From Anoplolepis gracilipes (taxonomy: Eukaryota; Arthropoda; Insecta; Hymenoptera; Formicidae): 64,000 nt of DNA. The stretch lies in NCBI RefSeq assembly GCF_047496725.1, contig NC_132982.1:8945001-9009000 (forward strand). The letters are read 5' to 3'. Both the position numbers and the translations under genes were made by a program. Under the pieces are notes generated by a model. It did no database searches. It was not told the DNA's origin and saw only the letters and a list, made by a program, of their open reading frames with translations. Below, one piece after another: positions 25,257-39,187 of the stretch; position 1 is the first letter of the stretch, and each line of letters begins with the position of its first letter.

Positions 25257-25698
25257 TTATCATTGTAAAAATATTTAATTGTAACGTTTAATTATCCAAT
25301 TATTGTATATATAATATTTATTATATGACAAGTATATAATGTGATATTTTTAAAAATATTATCGATATTATATATACGACAAATATATTGGAGATAATTA
25401 TACAATTATAATTGTAAGAAATTTATTCGATGTAAGATTACTTAATATTTCTCGATTTAATATGTTAATTTAATTTATCATTGTAAAAATATTTAATTGT
25501 AGCGTTTAATTATCCAATTATTGTATATATAATATTTATTATATGACAAGTATATAATGTGATATTTTTAAAAATATTATCGATATTATATATACGACAA
25601 ATATATTGGAGATAATTATACAATTATAATTGTAAGAAATTTATTCGATGTAAAATTAACTTAATACACTTCTCGACTTGATATATTAATTTAATTTA
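25257..25698. repeat. Tandem duplication, two copies of about 218 bp
   Basis: Copy one (25257-25474) and copy two (25475 to about 25698) differ at only a few sites over most of their length, for example aattgtaacg versus aattgtagcg, and diverge more near the last 40 bp. Each copy is very AT-rich and contains an imperfect internal inverted repeat around gatatttttaaaaatattatc. It is either a young segmental duplication or the start of a satellite-like array. Confidence 0.9.
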
Positions 25699-26652
25699 TA
25701 AATAAGTTATACGAGTCTCGTATTACTTTATACGTAAAGTAATTATCCACTTATATTCACCGCAGAATCGCTGATTACTTCAAGTCCCAGATACATTGAA
25801 ATACAGACAGCGTACGAAGACACGTGCACGCTTTTGAAGGAAGCGAACTCGCATCAGTGGCTTCTCATGCGAGCTACTAGACGAATCATTTAGACCGCGC
25901 GCCAATTGACACCAATTGAGAAGCGCGTACTCTAGAGAGGCAGTTTGTCGGCGGCTGCCTCTTCATTGGATCGCCTCGTCTTTCAAACTAATCAGATCGA
26001 AATTTCACGAAGTAATAGAGACGTTAATCAAAGACGTTGTATAGCAAATTTATATGAATTTATATATCACATTTTGTTTGATGTATGTTCGGAATATTTA
26101 TAAATTATATCTAGTAATACATTACGTTTTGTATTACTATAGAAATGATAATTAATCGGCGCAACCTAATTATATGTAAACATAATGTTTACACGCAACG
26201 ATAGTATGTCATTCACATTAATTACAGTTACATATGTCACAATATTTGTGATAAGACTGAGTAGCTCTTAGCTACCGCCAATGTATAAGTACTATTTATA
26301 AATGATAATATTTCTAGCATCTACCACGATATTACTTTCAAAACTTAGAGTTATTTTTAGACAACCGAATTATATTTTTTAAATAGAATTAAATAGAAAT
26401 AAATAAAATCTTTTAGACAGAATTATTTTTAGCTAAAATTTCAAAAAGGCAAAAACACTTTAATCTCAAAAATATCAAAAGTTTTTCTTCGGATAATTAA
26501 AAACATGACATCTATCTATTAATAATATATACATCTACGATTGTTTCACAAAGTCTCTAGCTGTCCACACGCTGTTAACAATGGCGGTTCTTGACCGTAA
26601 AATGATCAACGAGAAAAAACAATACGAGGAAAAATAGTACTTATAAACTTAC

Positions 26653-26782
26653 CACAGTCAAGCTGTCCAACTCGCCCAACCACTCGTTTAGAAGTTGCTC
26701 AGGATCTGTCTCGTTATCGCTGTCCTCAGCTTCTTCCTCGTAACGTTCCATGGTGAATTGACCGCTTGTTGAATCGTCTTCT
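26653..26782 (-). CDS. pico: N-terminal exon of pico / lamellipodin-RIAM (MRL) adaptor
   Basis: A 130-nt minus-strand exon with a consensus acceptor (ctgtgcag) and donor (ACTGTG|gtaagt). The frame encodes EDDSTSGQFT, then MERYEEEAEDSDNET and DPEQLLNEWLGELDSLTV. The acidic run followed by a W-L-G-E-L-D-x-L-T helix is the N-terminal signature of MRL proteins; vertebrate lamellipodin and RIAM carry close variants there. These adaptors link Ras-family GTPases and membranes, through RA and PH domains, to Ena/VASP and talin, driving actin assembly and integrin activation. The ATG at 26751 has an ideal context (caccATGg) and could be a start, but the frame is open upstream to the splice site. The exon begins with one base of a codon and ends at phase 0. 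It joins in phase to 48702-48805. RA, PH and proline-rich exons are not in the window. Confidence 0.75.
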
Positions 26783-29330
26783 CTGCACAGAAAGTTTAGA
26801 TTTCGTTAAATTCTTTCTCGAGACATTTCTATACACGATGTATTAAACATAGAAACAAAAAATCGAGAATATATTCGAGAATTCTCTTTAACGCGAACAC
26901 ACGAGTTTGAAATTAAACGCTAAATCTCAAAATGTCGCTGCAGCGATTAAAACGTTTGCGGAAAAACTCAACAAAATGATAGAAGCAAATAAATTGCGAT
27001 GCTTTTATTGTAATTGAATTTATTTTATGGAATCGAAAGAGAGTCTAATCGAATTTGGGAAAATTATTTTTTTTAATTGTGCGACGTCGAATATATTATA
27101 TACGTCATAAAAGTATATACTGCGTCCAATTATCGAATATATATATATGGAAAAAATGATAAAAATGTGAATAAATTATGGAGATACAGAGAGAATGCGT
27201 AATGCATTCTAATGTAATGTAATTTTGCATCGGTGCTTATTTTGCATTCGGTTTACACCGGTGCGCGAGTATGTCTCATCGGCAAATATGTACCGTCTAC
27301 GTAAAGCAGCTTTGTTACGCTCGAGGGTAACTTGCGGTTACCAGCTGCGACGGCGTGGAGGAAACGTTGACGAAACATTTAGTAGAGTATTAGTGGTGAT
27401 GTGTGTGTGCGTACATGTTCGCGGGCCTTGGCCCGAAATTCCCATTAGTGGAACCGCGGAGCCGTGATCATAGAAACGCGAGCGGCCTAATGTCGCTTTG
27501 TCATAATTCCTTTTCATTAACTCGTATAATTGGACGTGGAAAGTGGTTCGTGCCGTCAGCTGAAACGCTTGTGATTAATTGACGCGTGTTTATACTCGCC
27601 GTCTTACTTAAATTTGGTAAAACGCGTCTTGTTAAATACAAGACACCTATACAAGGTACAACTATAAATACAGAGATTATTTCATTAAATGTATATAATA
27701 ATATTAGGTAAAAGAAACCAAATTGAATGTGCATTTTTTGGAAAATGTAAAAAGGAATAAAATATATGTACTGACAAATTTATAATATTTCGTAACCGCC
27801 TGGACATATAATTTCGAGATTAATAATCCTCAAACTAAACACGTGGGTCTTTCGTGTCCGTGGCATTTTTTATCCATTGTTTTAAAAAAAATATTAATAA
27901 AATCTCGAGATTGGAAACTTATCCAAACAAAAAAAAGTTTGTGTCAAAAGGGACTTATAACTGAAAGGACAATATGAACAGTTCATTCAGTGCAAAGTGC
28001 TGGCGAATCTAACTCTGAAGCGGACACAAATGACCCACGTATTCGCTTTATGTATATTAAATAAGAAAGGGGGAAATAAGTAAATTTTTTTAAAAATATT
28101 GTTTTTTGCTGTTAATTGTTTTTTATAAAAATAAAGTATAAATTTACAATGATAATCTCCTTAAAAAAGAAACAAATTGCTTTAATTTCTATTGTGTTCA
28201 TTTATTTTCATGTTAAAAGTATCTTTTGTTAATGATAACGAGCAACAAACAGGGGTTGTATGTATTAATCAATTTTTATTTTGATACATATTGATACATA
28301 TTGAAAATCGTAAAAAATGCTTTCTTACAGAATCAACAAATTTTTTCCATGTAACTATATATATTAAATACATATGTTAAATAGATAGGTACTTTCCAAG
28401 TTAAATTAAAAATTTCTATTAAACAAACATCCAAAACTCAACCTCTTCAAAATTAAATGGCGTTTTCAAAAGCCTGATATAAGTAAAATAAATGTATTTA
28501 TATAATAAAGCTATCTTCTAGAATATAAAAATTGCTTCTAATTCTGAGAGGATTAAGTTTGAAAATTTCTATTTAGAGTTTCTCTCATTTATTTTTGTAA
28601 ATATGTTTTATTGTACAATAAGCTCCATACTTTGTTTTTAATCTTGTAACAATATTTCCAATTTAATTACATTTAGGGTCATACAAAAATTATAAGATTT
28701 TTTTCGTAACAAAAAATAAGAAACCTCAATGTAATTTACATATATAAATGATACATATTTACTACTGCAGCAAAATCAAATGTGTTTCGTTCTAATTAAC
28801 GACCAATTTCCCACAAAGGTTAATAGAGATCTATATACGCGAGACAGGTTAAAAACGCATACACATTACAGAATTAAAAACCGCTGTTAAATGTCAAGAA
28901 TTAAGTCGCAATTACAAACGACGCTAATGAGACGTTAGATTAATTTGTCGCGCCCGTTCGCATTGCGGTCAAGTGCACGACGCCATTAGGCGGTAATGAA
29001 AATTAATTTGATGTTGGATTGTCTCGAGAGAAATTAAAAGTCTCCCACTCGTTGCCTTACATTTCCTTTCCTCTCTTCATTTGCACTATTCCGGATAAAA
29101 CGCAGTCCTGATGATTGCAGTATAAATCAGCCTTTTTCTGCAACATTTGCAGGTGCATACGTTTCAATTTTCTTAATTCTTGTTATTACATAAATATGCA
29201 CAATCCGCAAAACTATTAATTATTTCGATACCGTCATGCTGCAACAATGTAACCGTTTCCTTCGCTGTCTCTCGTCGAAAGGACCTTCGGCGAGATTAGC
29301 CACACGCTTCTACGATTAGTTTCAATCGTA

Positions 29331-29563
29331 CACTGAAAAAAAATTTACTTAATCTAAAAAAATATTTAGTTGAATACGTTCAAACAAGTATTTATTTAAA
29401 TTAAGCAAAAATATATTTGAATTAGTAAAATATATTGTCTATTTTACTATTCAGCAATATATTTTATTGATTCAAATATGTTTTTGTTTAATTTAAATAA
29501 ATACTTATTTGAACGTATTGAACTTAAATATTTTTTTGGATTAAATAAATTTTTTTTTCAGTG
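29331..29563. mobile_element. MITE with long inverted arms and TA target duplication
   Basis: A 233-bp element that starts cactgaaaaaaaatttactt and ends with the near-perfect reverse complement, attttttttcagtg. It is flanked on both sides by TA. The arms pair for about 100 bp each, around a centre at about 29445. TA flanks and the absence of coding sequence fit a non-autonomous Tc1/mariner-type element. The high pairing of the arms suggests a fairly young insertion or a palindromic progenitor. Confidence 0.8.
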
Positions 29564-29990
29564 TAGGTTCACGATTAAAATATTAAGATTGTAAGTGTTA
29601 TATCTCGAGGATAATGAAAAAATAACAGATTGTCTTATGTCGCACTTGCAAAAAATTCTCGCGTATTTTCTATAAGAACATAAAGAATTTTACAAATTTA
29701 CTTGCACATTTATTTATGTTAGTTTTCGGATAACATTATTAGTAAATTTTTTTAATCTTAATGTTCGCACCTAGATTGAATATGTATATAAAAAAGCCAT
29801 TATTCTGCTTTTCTATTATTTTAAATTTAAGTAGAGTAAAATTTTTAACTTTATTTCTCGCACATATAGAACGATTAATCCTAAAAAAAATGTTCGCTGA
29901 AATAAAATGTTTACTTTCAGCGTCACGTTTAATAAGACAAGTAGTATCTTAAATTCTGCATGTGTGGGAAAAACGGCGGTGATCCGTGCA

Positions 29991-30023
29991 GGGGTGGCGG
30001 ATTTTAAATCGCCGGACACCCGC
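29991..30023. repeat. GC-rich hairpin in a CpG island
   Basis: ggggtggcgga, then ttttaaa, then tcgccggacaccc form an imperfect GC-rich stem-loop inside the CpG-rich patch at 29.95-30.4 kb. It is too GC-rich for the local background, so it is noted as a structured element of unknown role. Confidence 0.5.
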
Positions 30024-30540
30024 GCGTTGTGCGTGTTCGAGCTGAATTATGCGGTGCGTCGCCGGACGACTTTGCGTAAACACGCAATGCCACGCCACGT
30101 TGCAGGTGCGGTCGCAATCGTCGCGCGGGGAGAAATAGCGTTGCATTCCACCGAAGGGAACGCAAAATCGCAAGAGAGTTAATTGCGGGCGGGGCGAGAA
30201 AGAAAGAGAGAGAAAAACGAGTTTACTGGGTGCGCTGGACGAGGTGTCCTTGCAAGGATTTTACCGCGATACGATGCAATCGAGAGCGAATATACGCAGG
30301 ACACGCGTGTGCAGCGAGGACGGAAAATCTATGCGAGCATTGCAACTTTCTTGCCACCGGCGTAACATAACAGACGCACTTGTGCCGGAGAATGTCATAC
30401 ACGCTGTACTTCCTGGATTGTTTCATGTCTTTTTATTCCAAATATATATATATATATAAATGTATACGCGTGATTAAGATCTCCTAGACCTAAGATATAT
30501 AATTGATAATTTTACACATAAAAGAAATAAAATATTTTTT

Positions 30541-30902
30541 TTTTAATAATCATCAAACATTTAACCTTTCCGATTTTCTTGCAAGAATTTTTATAAGCCT
30601 ATTAAAAGAAGAAATAATATACATAATTCATAGAACGAGAAGGTAAACTATATCTATATAAAAAAATGAATCAGAAATGTGGAATAAAAATTTTTGACAT
30701 ATGTTTTGTTTCCAAAAAAAATTTTTTAAATAATCATCGAACATTTAACCTTTCCGATTTTCTTGCAAGAATTTTTATAAGCCTATTAAAAGAAGAAATG
30801 ATATACATAATTCATAGAACAAGAAGGTAAACTATATCTATATAAAAAAATGAATCAGAAATGTGAAATAAAAATTTTTGACATATGTTATGTTTCCAAG
30901 AA
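30541..30902. repeat. Tandem duplication, two copies of about 184 bp
   Basis: Copy one (30541-30724) and copy two (30725-30902) share nearly every base, including aacctttccgattttcttgc and the stretch after it. Differences are single substitutions such as tcatcaaac versus tcatcgaac. The high identity implies a recent event. Confidence 0.92.
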
Positions 30903-31594
30903 AATTGTAAATATTTTCAAATTTAAAAAACGAATAACATATCTACGCGCTTTTTAAATAATTTATAATGTTCTTGTGTTATATCTTCATTTCTTTTGAG
31001 TGATTATTAATATATAAATATGTAAATATAACATTTCATTTAATTAAAGAAACAATTAAAAATAATTTAATTACATTGAAAAGGGAAGTGTTGTTTGGGC
31101 ATGTAAATTGTAAGATTTTACATATTTTTTCAACAGAGAAAATGTTGCATCTTTTTAATAACCATTGTCAAAATAAATTCCATAGTGTATAATACTTTAT
31201 TTAGTATAATACAAGATTGTTAAATATTATTATTTCACTTTAAAAAAGCACAATATGTAATCAATTTTCCAATTCTTAAAGTCAATGTTAAAAAAAAAAA
31301 AAAATTTGTACGAAAAAATTGTATTCTACATTTTGGTCTTCTTTCATTCTAAAATTTTTACCTTTTCAATTGTATTACGAATTACATCTTATTATAAAGT
31401 AAAATCAAAAAGCAAAGAAAATAAAATAAAGCTGATAGAATCAATTTGCCTATATTGCCATGGTACACGTGCATGAAACATAGACTGACATATCGATTGC
31501 TCGATTAATAATGCAATGAGCAGACAAAGCTCTCTCGCTTCTCCAGCAGCGGCGACATAACCGATGTTCCAGAGAGCTAGACGACTTGCGCCCG

Positions 31595-31599
<5 letters not shown>

Positions 31600-31632
<33 letters not shown>
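31600..31632. repeat. CT dinucleotide microsatellite
   Basis: About 16 CT units. Other dinucleotide arrays: GA at about 44061-44078, 49459-49508 and 50750-50808, CT at 62049-62080, TA at 35040-35070 and 37098-37115. Confidence 0.9.
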
Positions 31633-31638
<6 letters not shown>

Positions 31639-34600
31639 CAAGTCGAAGAAACGGGTTTCTACATCGATAACAAGAATGCCTCTTCAACTACGTATACGTA
31701 GGTTCATCCTTCAATGCACACGCGAGCAGAGTAATCGATCGCACCATAGTAGTAAACGGCTTTATTTAGACTCTGATAAAACGACGAAGAATCCAGAGAA
31801 CGTAGCGAACATTTTCCTTGTCTCTTTTATCACCGGCGTGCGATTCCGGGGAAAAATTTTCTCACAAAATCGACGGGCTATCTTATGATTGATCGAGTCG
31901 GATGAAAAAGAATAACCAGCCCTCAAAGTACCTTTGATCTGACTAGATAAGGTCGCGTTATCAACAAGATATCGCGACGCGTCAGTCTTCTGGCTCTCGA
32001 CTAGAGAAGTGTGTTTATCATCGAATTAGATATATCTTCTCGTCCGTGCCAAGCTCTCGTATAGCGGATGAGTTACCAGAGATCGAGAATACTCGAGATA
32101 TCCCAAGGATCAACACTAGGGAGGACGGGCTTCTTGAAGAAAGCGCCTCGAGGATTACACCGTGCAACGAGAAAATGGAAGGGATCGTCGTCGAATCGAT
32201 ATTTCGGATGAATGCGATGAAGCGTATATAGCAAGGCCCGATGCGAACGGAAATAGTATCGATATTTTGATCAAGTTAACAGATATCCGGACTGATATCG
32301 TGGACTATTGGTAACACTATCAGTTTAAAGATAATAACAAAAACGAAGACATGATAACAAGTTCATTTCTAACATGCCTTGCTTTTCTTTAATTCTCTAT
32401 AATTTTAATTTTATATAACGGAATATAATTTGTATATAAAATATTGAAATAATATAATAATATTATAATAATTATACATATTATATATATATAAAATATT
32501 ATAAATAAAATAATATTATAAAATACAATAATATTCTAATTATAATATTTAAAATATTAGCGTAATTAAGCATTATATATAACGTATTATATTTGCTTTG
32601 ATTTGACAATCGGACAATCGTAAAACGCTACAAAGATGAATTGGGATAATGCAGTTTATGTTTGCTGCGCGGTATTTAATTAAAATGATCCATAGAAATG
32701 GAGAACGTAATTATCTCGTCCTCGCTTTTAGAAGCTTGTATATTATTTACGAATAAATTTCGAGTGCAATATAGTGAAAGAAACGAACAATGTTTGTATA
32801 GGAAGCGGTTGCTGTCATGGCAATGGCGGAAGTCTCTCGGGAAGGATGCACGTCGTCTTTCCTCGAGCCTTATCTCCTCTTTCACGTAGAGTTCTCTCCG
32901 TGCAACGCCCCGATTCGATCGATCCTCACCTTCTAGCGTTCAGATCCGCCTTATGGAACAGAAGCCTGCCCCCCGCCGCAAAGAAATTCCGCGGACATCA
33001 GGAAACGAGGGTCGGGAAAACTCGGAACGATGAATTCACCGGATCTTATTCCGCGGGTTCTCGAGGGTGTCCGATGACTCACATATGTACGAAAGCACTC
33101 GGAGGAACCTTCCGTTCACAGCGGCTAAAGATTCGAAAATCCCATCGCTTCTAAATGTCAATATTTTAACGACCGAGTTTCAAATCGAAGTTTTGTAATA
33201 AAGCAAATTTTTTATTTTTTTTTTTATTCAATAATTTATTCAATAAAAAATAAGATTTTTTGTTACATGTTAAATTTGCTAAAAACTTCAAACTTTTCAG
33301 CATTCAAGTCACATTGCAATTTTATATCACGATATTCTTCTTAACGAAAAATTAATTGAAATCACTCATTTGTCATTTATTTTTTTTTTTTTTTTTTTTT
33401 TGCGAGCTTCACTTCGAAGGCTCGTCGAAACTTTGCAGGTGCATCAACCGCGAAATAAAAGTATCAACGTTGTTATCGGCGTGTCGCAATCAATAGCCGC
33501 GCGGTTCCGGAACAGAGGAGTTGTAAATGTCAGTTATGTCATACTGAATTATTCAACTCTTTTGTATCGTCGTAGATGTAGAAACTTTTTTTTTCAAAAT
33601 TCTATTTGACCGAATTGAATGAAATATATAGCAGGCGATGCAATATACGGACAGCGATGCGCTATACGGTGTCGCTCGATAAGCAACCGTCGTTGCCCAT
33701 GGCGATGCTAAATAATACCTCACCTGGGTATTTCGTAGCCACCTCTCCGAGGAACTCTACCGTCGGTGGAGCGATTAAAGACAATTTGCGCGGAGCGACG
33801 CTCGGATTGTCTCGGCACGCGAGACACGCGCCCGGAAACAGATATTAAGTCTTCCGGATTATTCCGTGCCTTGATCCGCAAGAAGGGATTCTTCGTCGTT
33901 TGTTGCAAATAACAAATAATATTCGTTTTCGTGCTGTTCATTCCGTATGAAATATCAGCTTTTTCCCGAGTTTAAACACACTCCGATAAATAATATCTAT
34001 TAAAATATGTTTTATAGTCTTTTAGTTTCAATCTTTCTATGATATATACTAATTATCGAAGCGTCCTTGATTTTTCGTTAAGTTAATTAATTTATTAAAT
34101 TAATCTACAGCTTTTGTTCTTATTATTATTCTCGTATAATTAAACTAATCATTAATAAATCATAAAATTTTATATATAAAATATAAACAAATATAAAATT
34201 ATATATATGTTATGCATTATATAGCATATTAATATATGAATATATAATTAATAAATTATTACTCTACATATCAAGGAGATTGTACACAAAACTCAAATAG
34301 CCCACTTATCAGAATCGATAATAATATGAAATAATATTTCCCCATCAATCTTTTTATTAAAGAAAAAAAATAGATCTTTTTTTCTCAGCTTTTTATCTTG
34401 GAAACTATGTTCTTTTCGATATTGCGTGGCACATCTGCCTTTTCTAATAATTTCGCACGATATCTTTCTGAGACATCCTGTATAAGAATATTAACGATAG
34501 ACAATGACGACATCCTTAACAGAATAACGTCATCTTGTATAAGCAACCAGTCCTGGACATGCAGTATTTTACGCATGCAGGAAGAAGACTCCGGCCTGTT

Positions 34601-35037
34601 GTTAATCCAATGGACAATGTTGCGATATTTGAATTACAAATGTGCAACGCATATAATTTGACTAGGATATATCTTCTTGTGAAGATCGCCACGTCCAAGA
34701 CATATGGCCTTTTTAAATATTATGTAACGTTCGTCGGAAACATTGCCGCTAATTATTCACGAGACAATTAAGCGTAGTAGTTAGTAGTTAGTAACATTTT
34801 CCCCCTTTATTGCATATAATAATATATGTGTATAACGCATAGACAAGAACGAAAACCGAAAAACATGTATGCATATTGCATATATGTATATATAATATTA
34901 ATTTTTAATATATTAATAATGTTTCGAAATTGAATAACATATGATGAAAAAAATAAAGTAACCAACAAATTGCATTATAGAATCGACTGTAATAAATAAT
35001 TATTATTGCTACTAACGTAAAAATAATCTATATAACA

Positions 35038-35072
<35 letters not shown>

Positions 35073-38000
35073 AGAAAAACGTTGAAATAGATCAAGCAGT
35101 CATAAAAGTTATCTCTATTAATGATAATTTTTTGCGTCATCTTCTGGACTTTAGAAATATTTTTTATAATCGATAATCAATAAGTCTTCCATAGGATATT
35201 TCAAACGTACTACATCATCGACAATCTCGAGGAAATATTTATCATCAACGAATGAAAATAGTGAGTTATGACAGTTTTCGCTCGCGCGAAGCGATGCGAG
35301 ATTTTTATATCAACAATTAAGTATAATTAACAAAAATATATATAGTAATATATATTAACTTTTTTCACAATTGTTTTATATATTATTTAGAAAAATTGTA
35401 GAATTCTTAGAATAGGTTTAATGAATCATGTTTAATTTAAGACATTTTGATTGACGATCAAAATCTTGTCAATCAAGAAAAAATATTCATGTCGTTCGCT
35501 GCAATATTTCTGAAGAAATGCGAATTGAAAGAGTATACATGTGACTCTTGCGAAGAAAATACAACTTTGGAATTGGATGGAAAAGTTCAAATCTAGACTT
35601 TTACGAGTAACAATACATCGACGTAAAGCAAGATACGTGGGATTTTCACGAGAAATCAGGCATGTCGGGGAAATTTAACTTTCACTGAAAATTATCATTG
35701 ATTAAATTGATCATTGATGTATATATCTGCTGTATATATTTACTGTAAAATTTATATAACTATAAAGTACCTACATAATTATATAAAGTTACATAAATTA
35801 TATAATTATTACGTCGTTCCTATAGTAAAGACGGAATTTGGAAGAGAAATAAAATCAATGAAACATCAATTAATTTTAGCTTTATCAACGATATTAAATA
35901 AATTTTATTTGTGAATTGCGTGCGTGTTATTGCGGTCGTTCTCTCCCTCGTTCTGTTCTGTTCCGTTCTCTCTTAACGTCTCGTTTTGACGCACTCCATA
36001 TTCGTTCCACGCCGACTCGTTTCGCTCTTCTTCCTTTTGTGGCGCCGCGTTACGCACTTTCGCGATTCTCCTTCTCGAGAGGAGGACGATCCCGAAAGAG
36101 AAAGAGCTTCGCCGAACTTGGCGATGAGAGCGAGACAGCGAGACGAAGTGAAAGGAGGAACTGTGGAAAAAAGAGGAACAAAGGGACGGAATAACAGACA
36201 ACAGACTCACGGAAGTACAACGAAATAAATGCATATGAAAAAAAAATCAATCTCGCCCAGTGTTTTGAATTACCTCTGTGTGATTGCAATAATGAAAAAT
36301 TAAACAGCAATTTACTACGATCTTACAATACATAAATTTGAGATCTTAAACTTAAAAAAATTTATTTTTAAATTAATTCTTCTACGAGAAATAATATCGC
36401 AATAAAAAATTAAGAGCTAGTCTTTTTTTAATGACATAATATTTAAATAGCTGCATAATAACAGTACAGATTGCATAATATACATGTAAATATTCATTTC
36501 AATTATAAAATTATAACAAATATTATTTTATTTATTTCCTAATCCAAGAATGCCGAGCAATTTTTTTAGTGATTTTACAGCGGTTACTTATTCTGATTTT
36601 AATATTGGAAAGAATTTAGCGAGCAAGAAACTTGCATCGTGACTTCCCTGACGGCCGATCAAAATTCTCATCGTGTTTCCTCGACGGTTGATGTAGGGTT
36701 GCTTTTGTGCGTATACTTTGGCAAGCGCGCAAGGCACGACTCATTCATATTTCCCCATGTTAATAAGTCAGCGGGTATCTGTGGCTCATCGGAGAATTGG
36801 CATGAATGCCAGGATTGTTCTACATCACGCGTTCCGATTCGTCAAGCGATGACGTCGAATAGCGGCGTGTCATGTTTGCTCTTGCTGCACTGCAAGTGCA
36901 CTCTCGCAAAATACAACCCATACGATACATATCCGGTTTCGGATACCTATCGACTCTCGTTTTTTTTTTTTTTTTACTTGTATCATATTATTTACCAGTT
37001 TTATTAAATCATTATTGTAACTCTATTGAAGTTATAAATATTAAAAGATATTTTATATTTATTCTACTCAAATTATAATTACTTTAAAATAAATTATATA
37101 TATATATATATATATTTATAATTAGATGGAGACAGATTTATTATAGTAAACCATGTATATGTATAAATCAGATGTATTATAAAATTCAACTATCCGGACT
37201 ATATCTATTACATAAAATTGAATAAAAAATTAATTCCAAAATATATAAAATATATAGCGAAAATCAAAATTACATGTGACACAAGTAAAATTTTTAAGTG
37301 AATGAATACTTTGCACTATTCGTATGCCTTGTAGCCACAAAAATAATATTCTGGATTTCATTGTAGGCTTTTCGGAATCATCGGACTAATAAGTAGATCA
37401 TGCTCTTCTCTCGTGATTCATTCGAAAAATAATCCAGTCAGGCGCCCGCTGGGCGTTTCCCGGAAAAATCACAACATTGGCAGCGGCTTTTCAACCATGC
37501 TTAAGTACCGATCTGGAATAAGACACACGATATTTCTACGAAGAACGAATCACGCATCCAATCCAGTCTATACTAAGAAAAGTATGCGAGATTCTATAAC
37601 TGGAGCAGCGCCGGACGTTACGCAAGAGTGACGAAATAATCATGTAAACTGTTATCGCTTTTCATTATATTATTACTGACAGATATTATGATTTTATGTC
37701 AAATATAATGCAATACTATTTATTCTCAAAATTAATTAGCGTTACATTTTATAATCAGCGAAACAAATGTATATTACCAATTGTATTCATAAAGTCATCA
37801 CCCACATAAATTATTTTAATATAATAAATTACAATTACAAATTACAGATATATTAAATTTTTTATATCGCTCTTTTAATTTCAAAATTTCTTATGACATT
37901 TCCACTAATTTACAGTTTATTCTGATGAATGGTGTTAGTCATCCTACTATATATCACAATTGATAAATAAAATTTGTATATTTAAGTGATGTTATGTCTT

Positions 38001-38696
38001 GAAAGAATTATAATAAATAAATATATAAGATAATATAATAACGTAAGTTGGATAGGAATAAATGTTTACAAACACATTATAATTATTTTTTAAATATTAA
38101 TTTAAAATTTATTAAAATGTCAAATTTAAAGAAGCTTTTATATCGAATCGTAACTAAATTTGGCAAGATAAAATGTGTAAATAATAAAATGATGTACAAT
38201 TTCTACGCCAGACTTTCCCAGATGCGGAATAATTTAATTTTCACAAGATGTTATCCCCATTTATGTTGTAAATTGCTGAGAGACGGAGTTATTTAGTTTT
38301 CAACGGTTCATCTGTGTTCCGAGTAGAAAGACGGTAAATCTTTCACAAAACCGGACGCGTGGAGGTTGAAGGAACTCGCACGATAGGCGAAATAAACGCA
38401 AGTACACGGCTCAGTAGGTCGTGAATGAACGATTGTCGAGATATATCAAGCGTGCGCGCTAACGCAAGTAACTCTGTATATACGGACAATCGAGATACAA
38501 ACTTAAACGCGCCGCCAATCGTGAATGACTCTTTGTTCGAGCCGGAGGATCATCGTTCTGGTCAGCGATTAATTTCCTAGGAGCAATGAAGAAAGTATCT
38601 TTTTACGATTTTATTCTTCAATCCCCGCGGTATTTATCGCGAGACGCGATTAAATCAATGTCTAATTTCGTCAAACAATCGACGCTTTGACATATA

Positions 38697-39187
38697 GGGT
38701 AAAACTAGGGTATGATGGCCATAGGCTGTAATTTTTTCAATAATCGCTACATAGTGCGCTTTTTTAGTCATTATCAAAGATAATCGATATTTACAGTAGT
38801 TTATGTCCATACATTTTATATCATATTTTTACTTTTTACTACCTGCAAAGTTTTTCATTTGTCCACTAAAAACTGTTATAACGTCGAATAAATTACAGTT
38901 AAGCTATCGTAATCGACGTTAGACATATTATAAAGATATGTAGATTGTTATATGACCTATATAATTTTTATTTTCCTTTTCACTATTTTTTTATCAATAT
39001 TATAGCCATTTTTTCCTTAAAAGTTGGGTAAGATGGCTAATGCTTATATTGTACTATTTTGATAATATTATTATACGTAATTTAAGCTTCAGTGAAGATA
39101 ATATGCCAAACACTATAAAAAATACCAAAAATAAAAATATGTTTTTTGCATTTTAAAAAACTATGGCCATCTTACCCGAGTTTACCC
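38697..39187. mobile_element. Non-autonomous DNA transposon with terminal inverted repeats
   Basis: The left end (38697-38724) starts gggtaaaactagggtatgat and continues to ggccatag. The right end (39161-39187) is its reverse complement with one indel and two or three mismatches. Both ends abut TATA (38693-38696 and 39188-39191), consistent with a TATA or TA target-site duplication. The 491-bp interior is AT-rich and has no transposase frame, so this is a MITE-like derivative. I cannot assign the superfamily with confidence; a TA-inserting (Tc1/mariner/pogo) family is the simplest guess. Confidence 0.85.
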
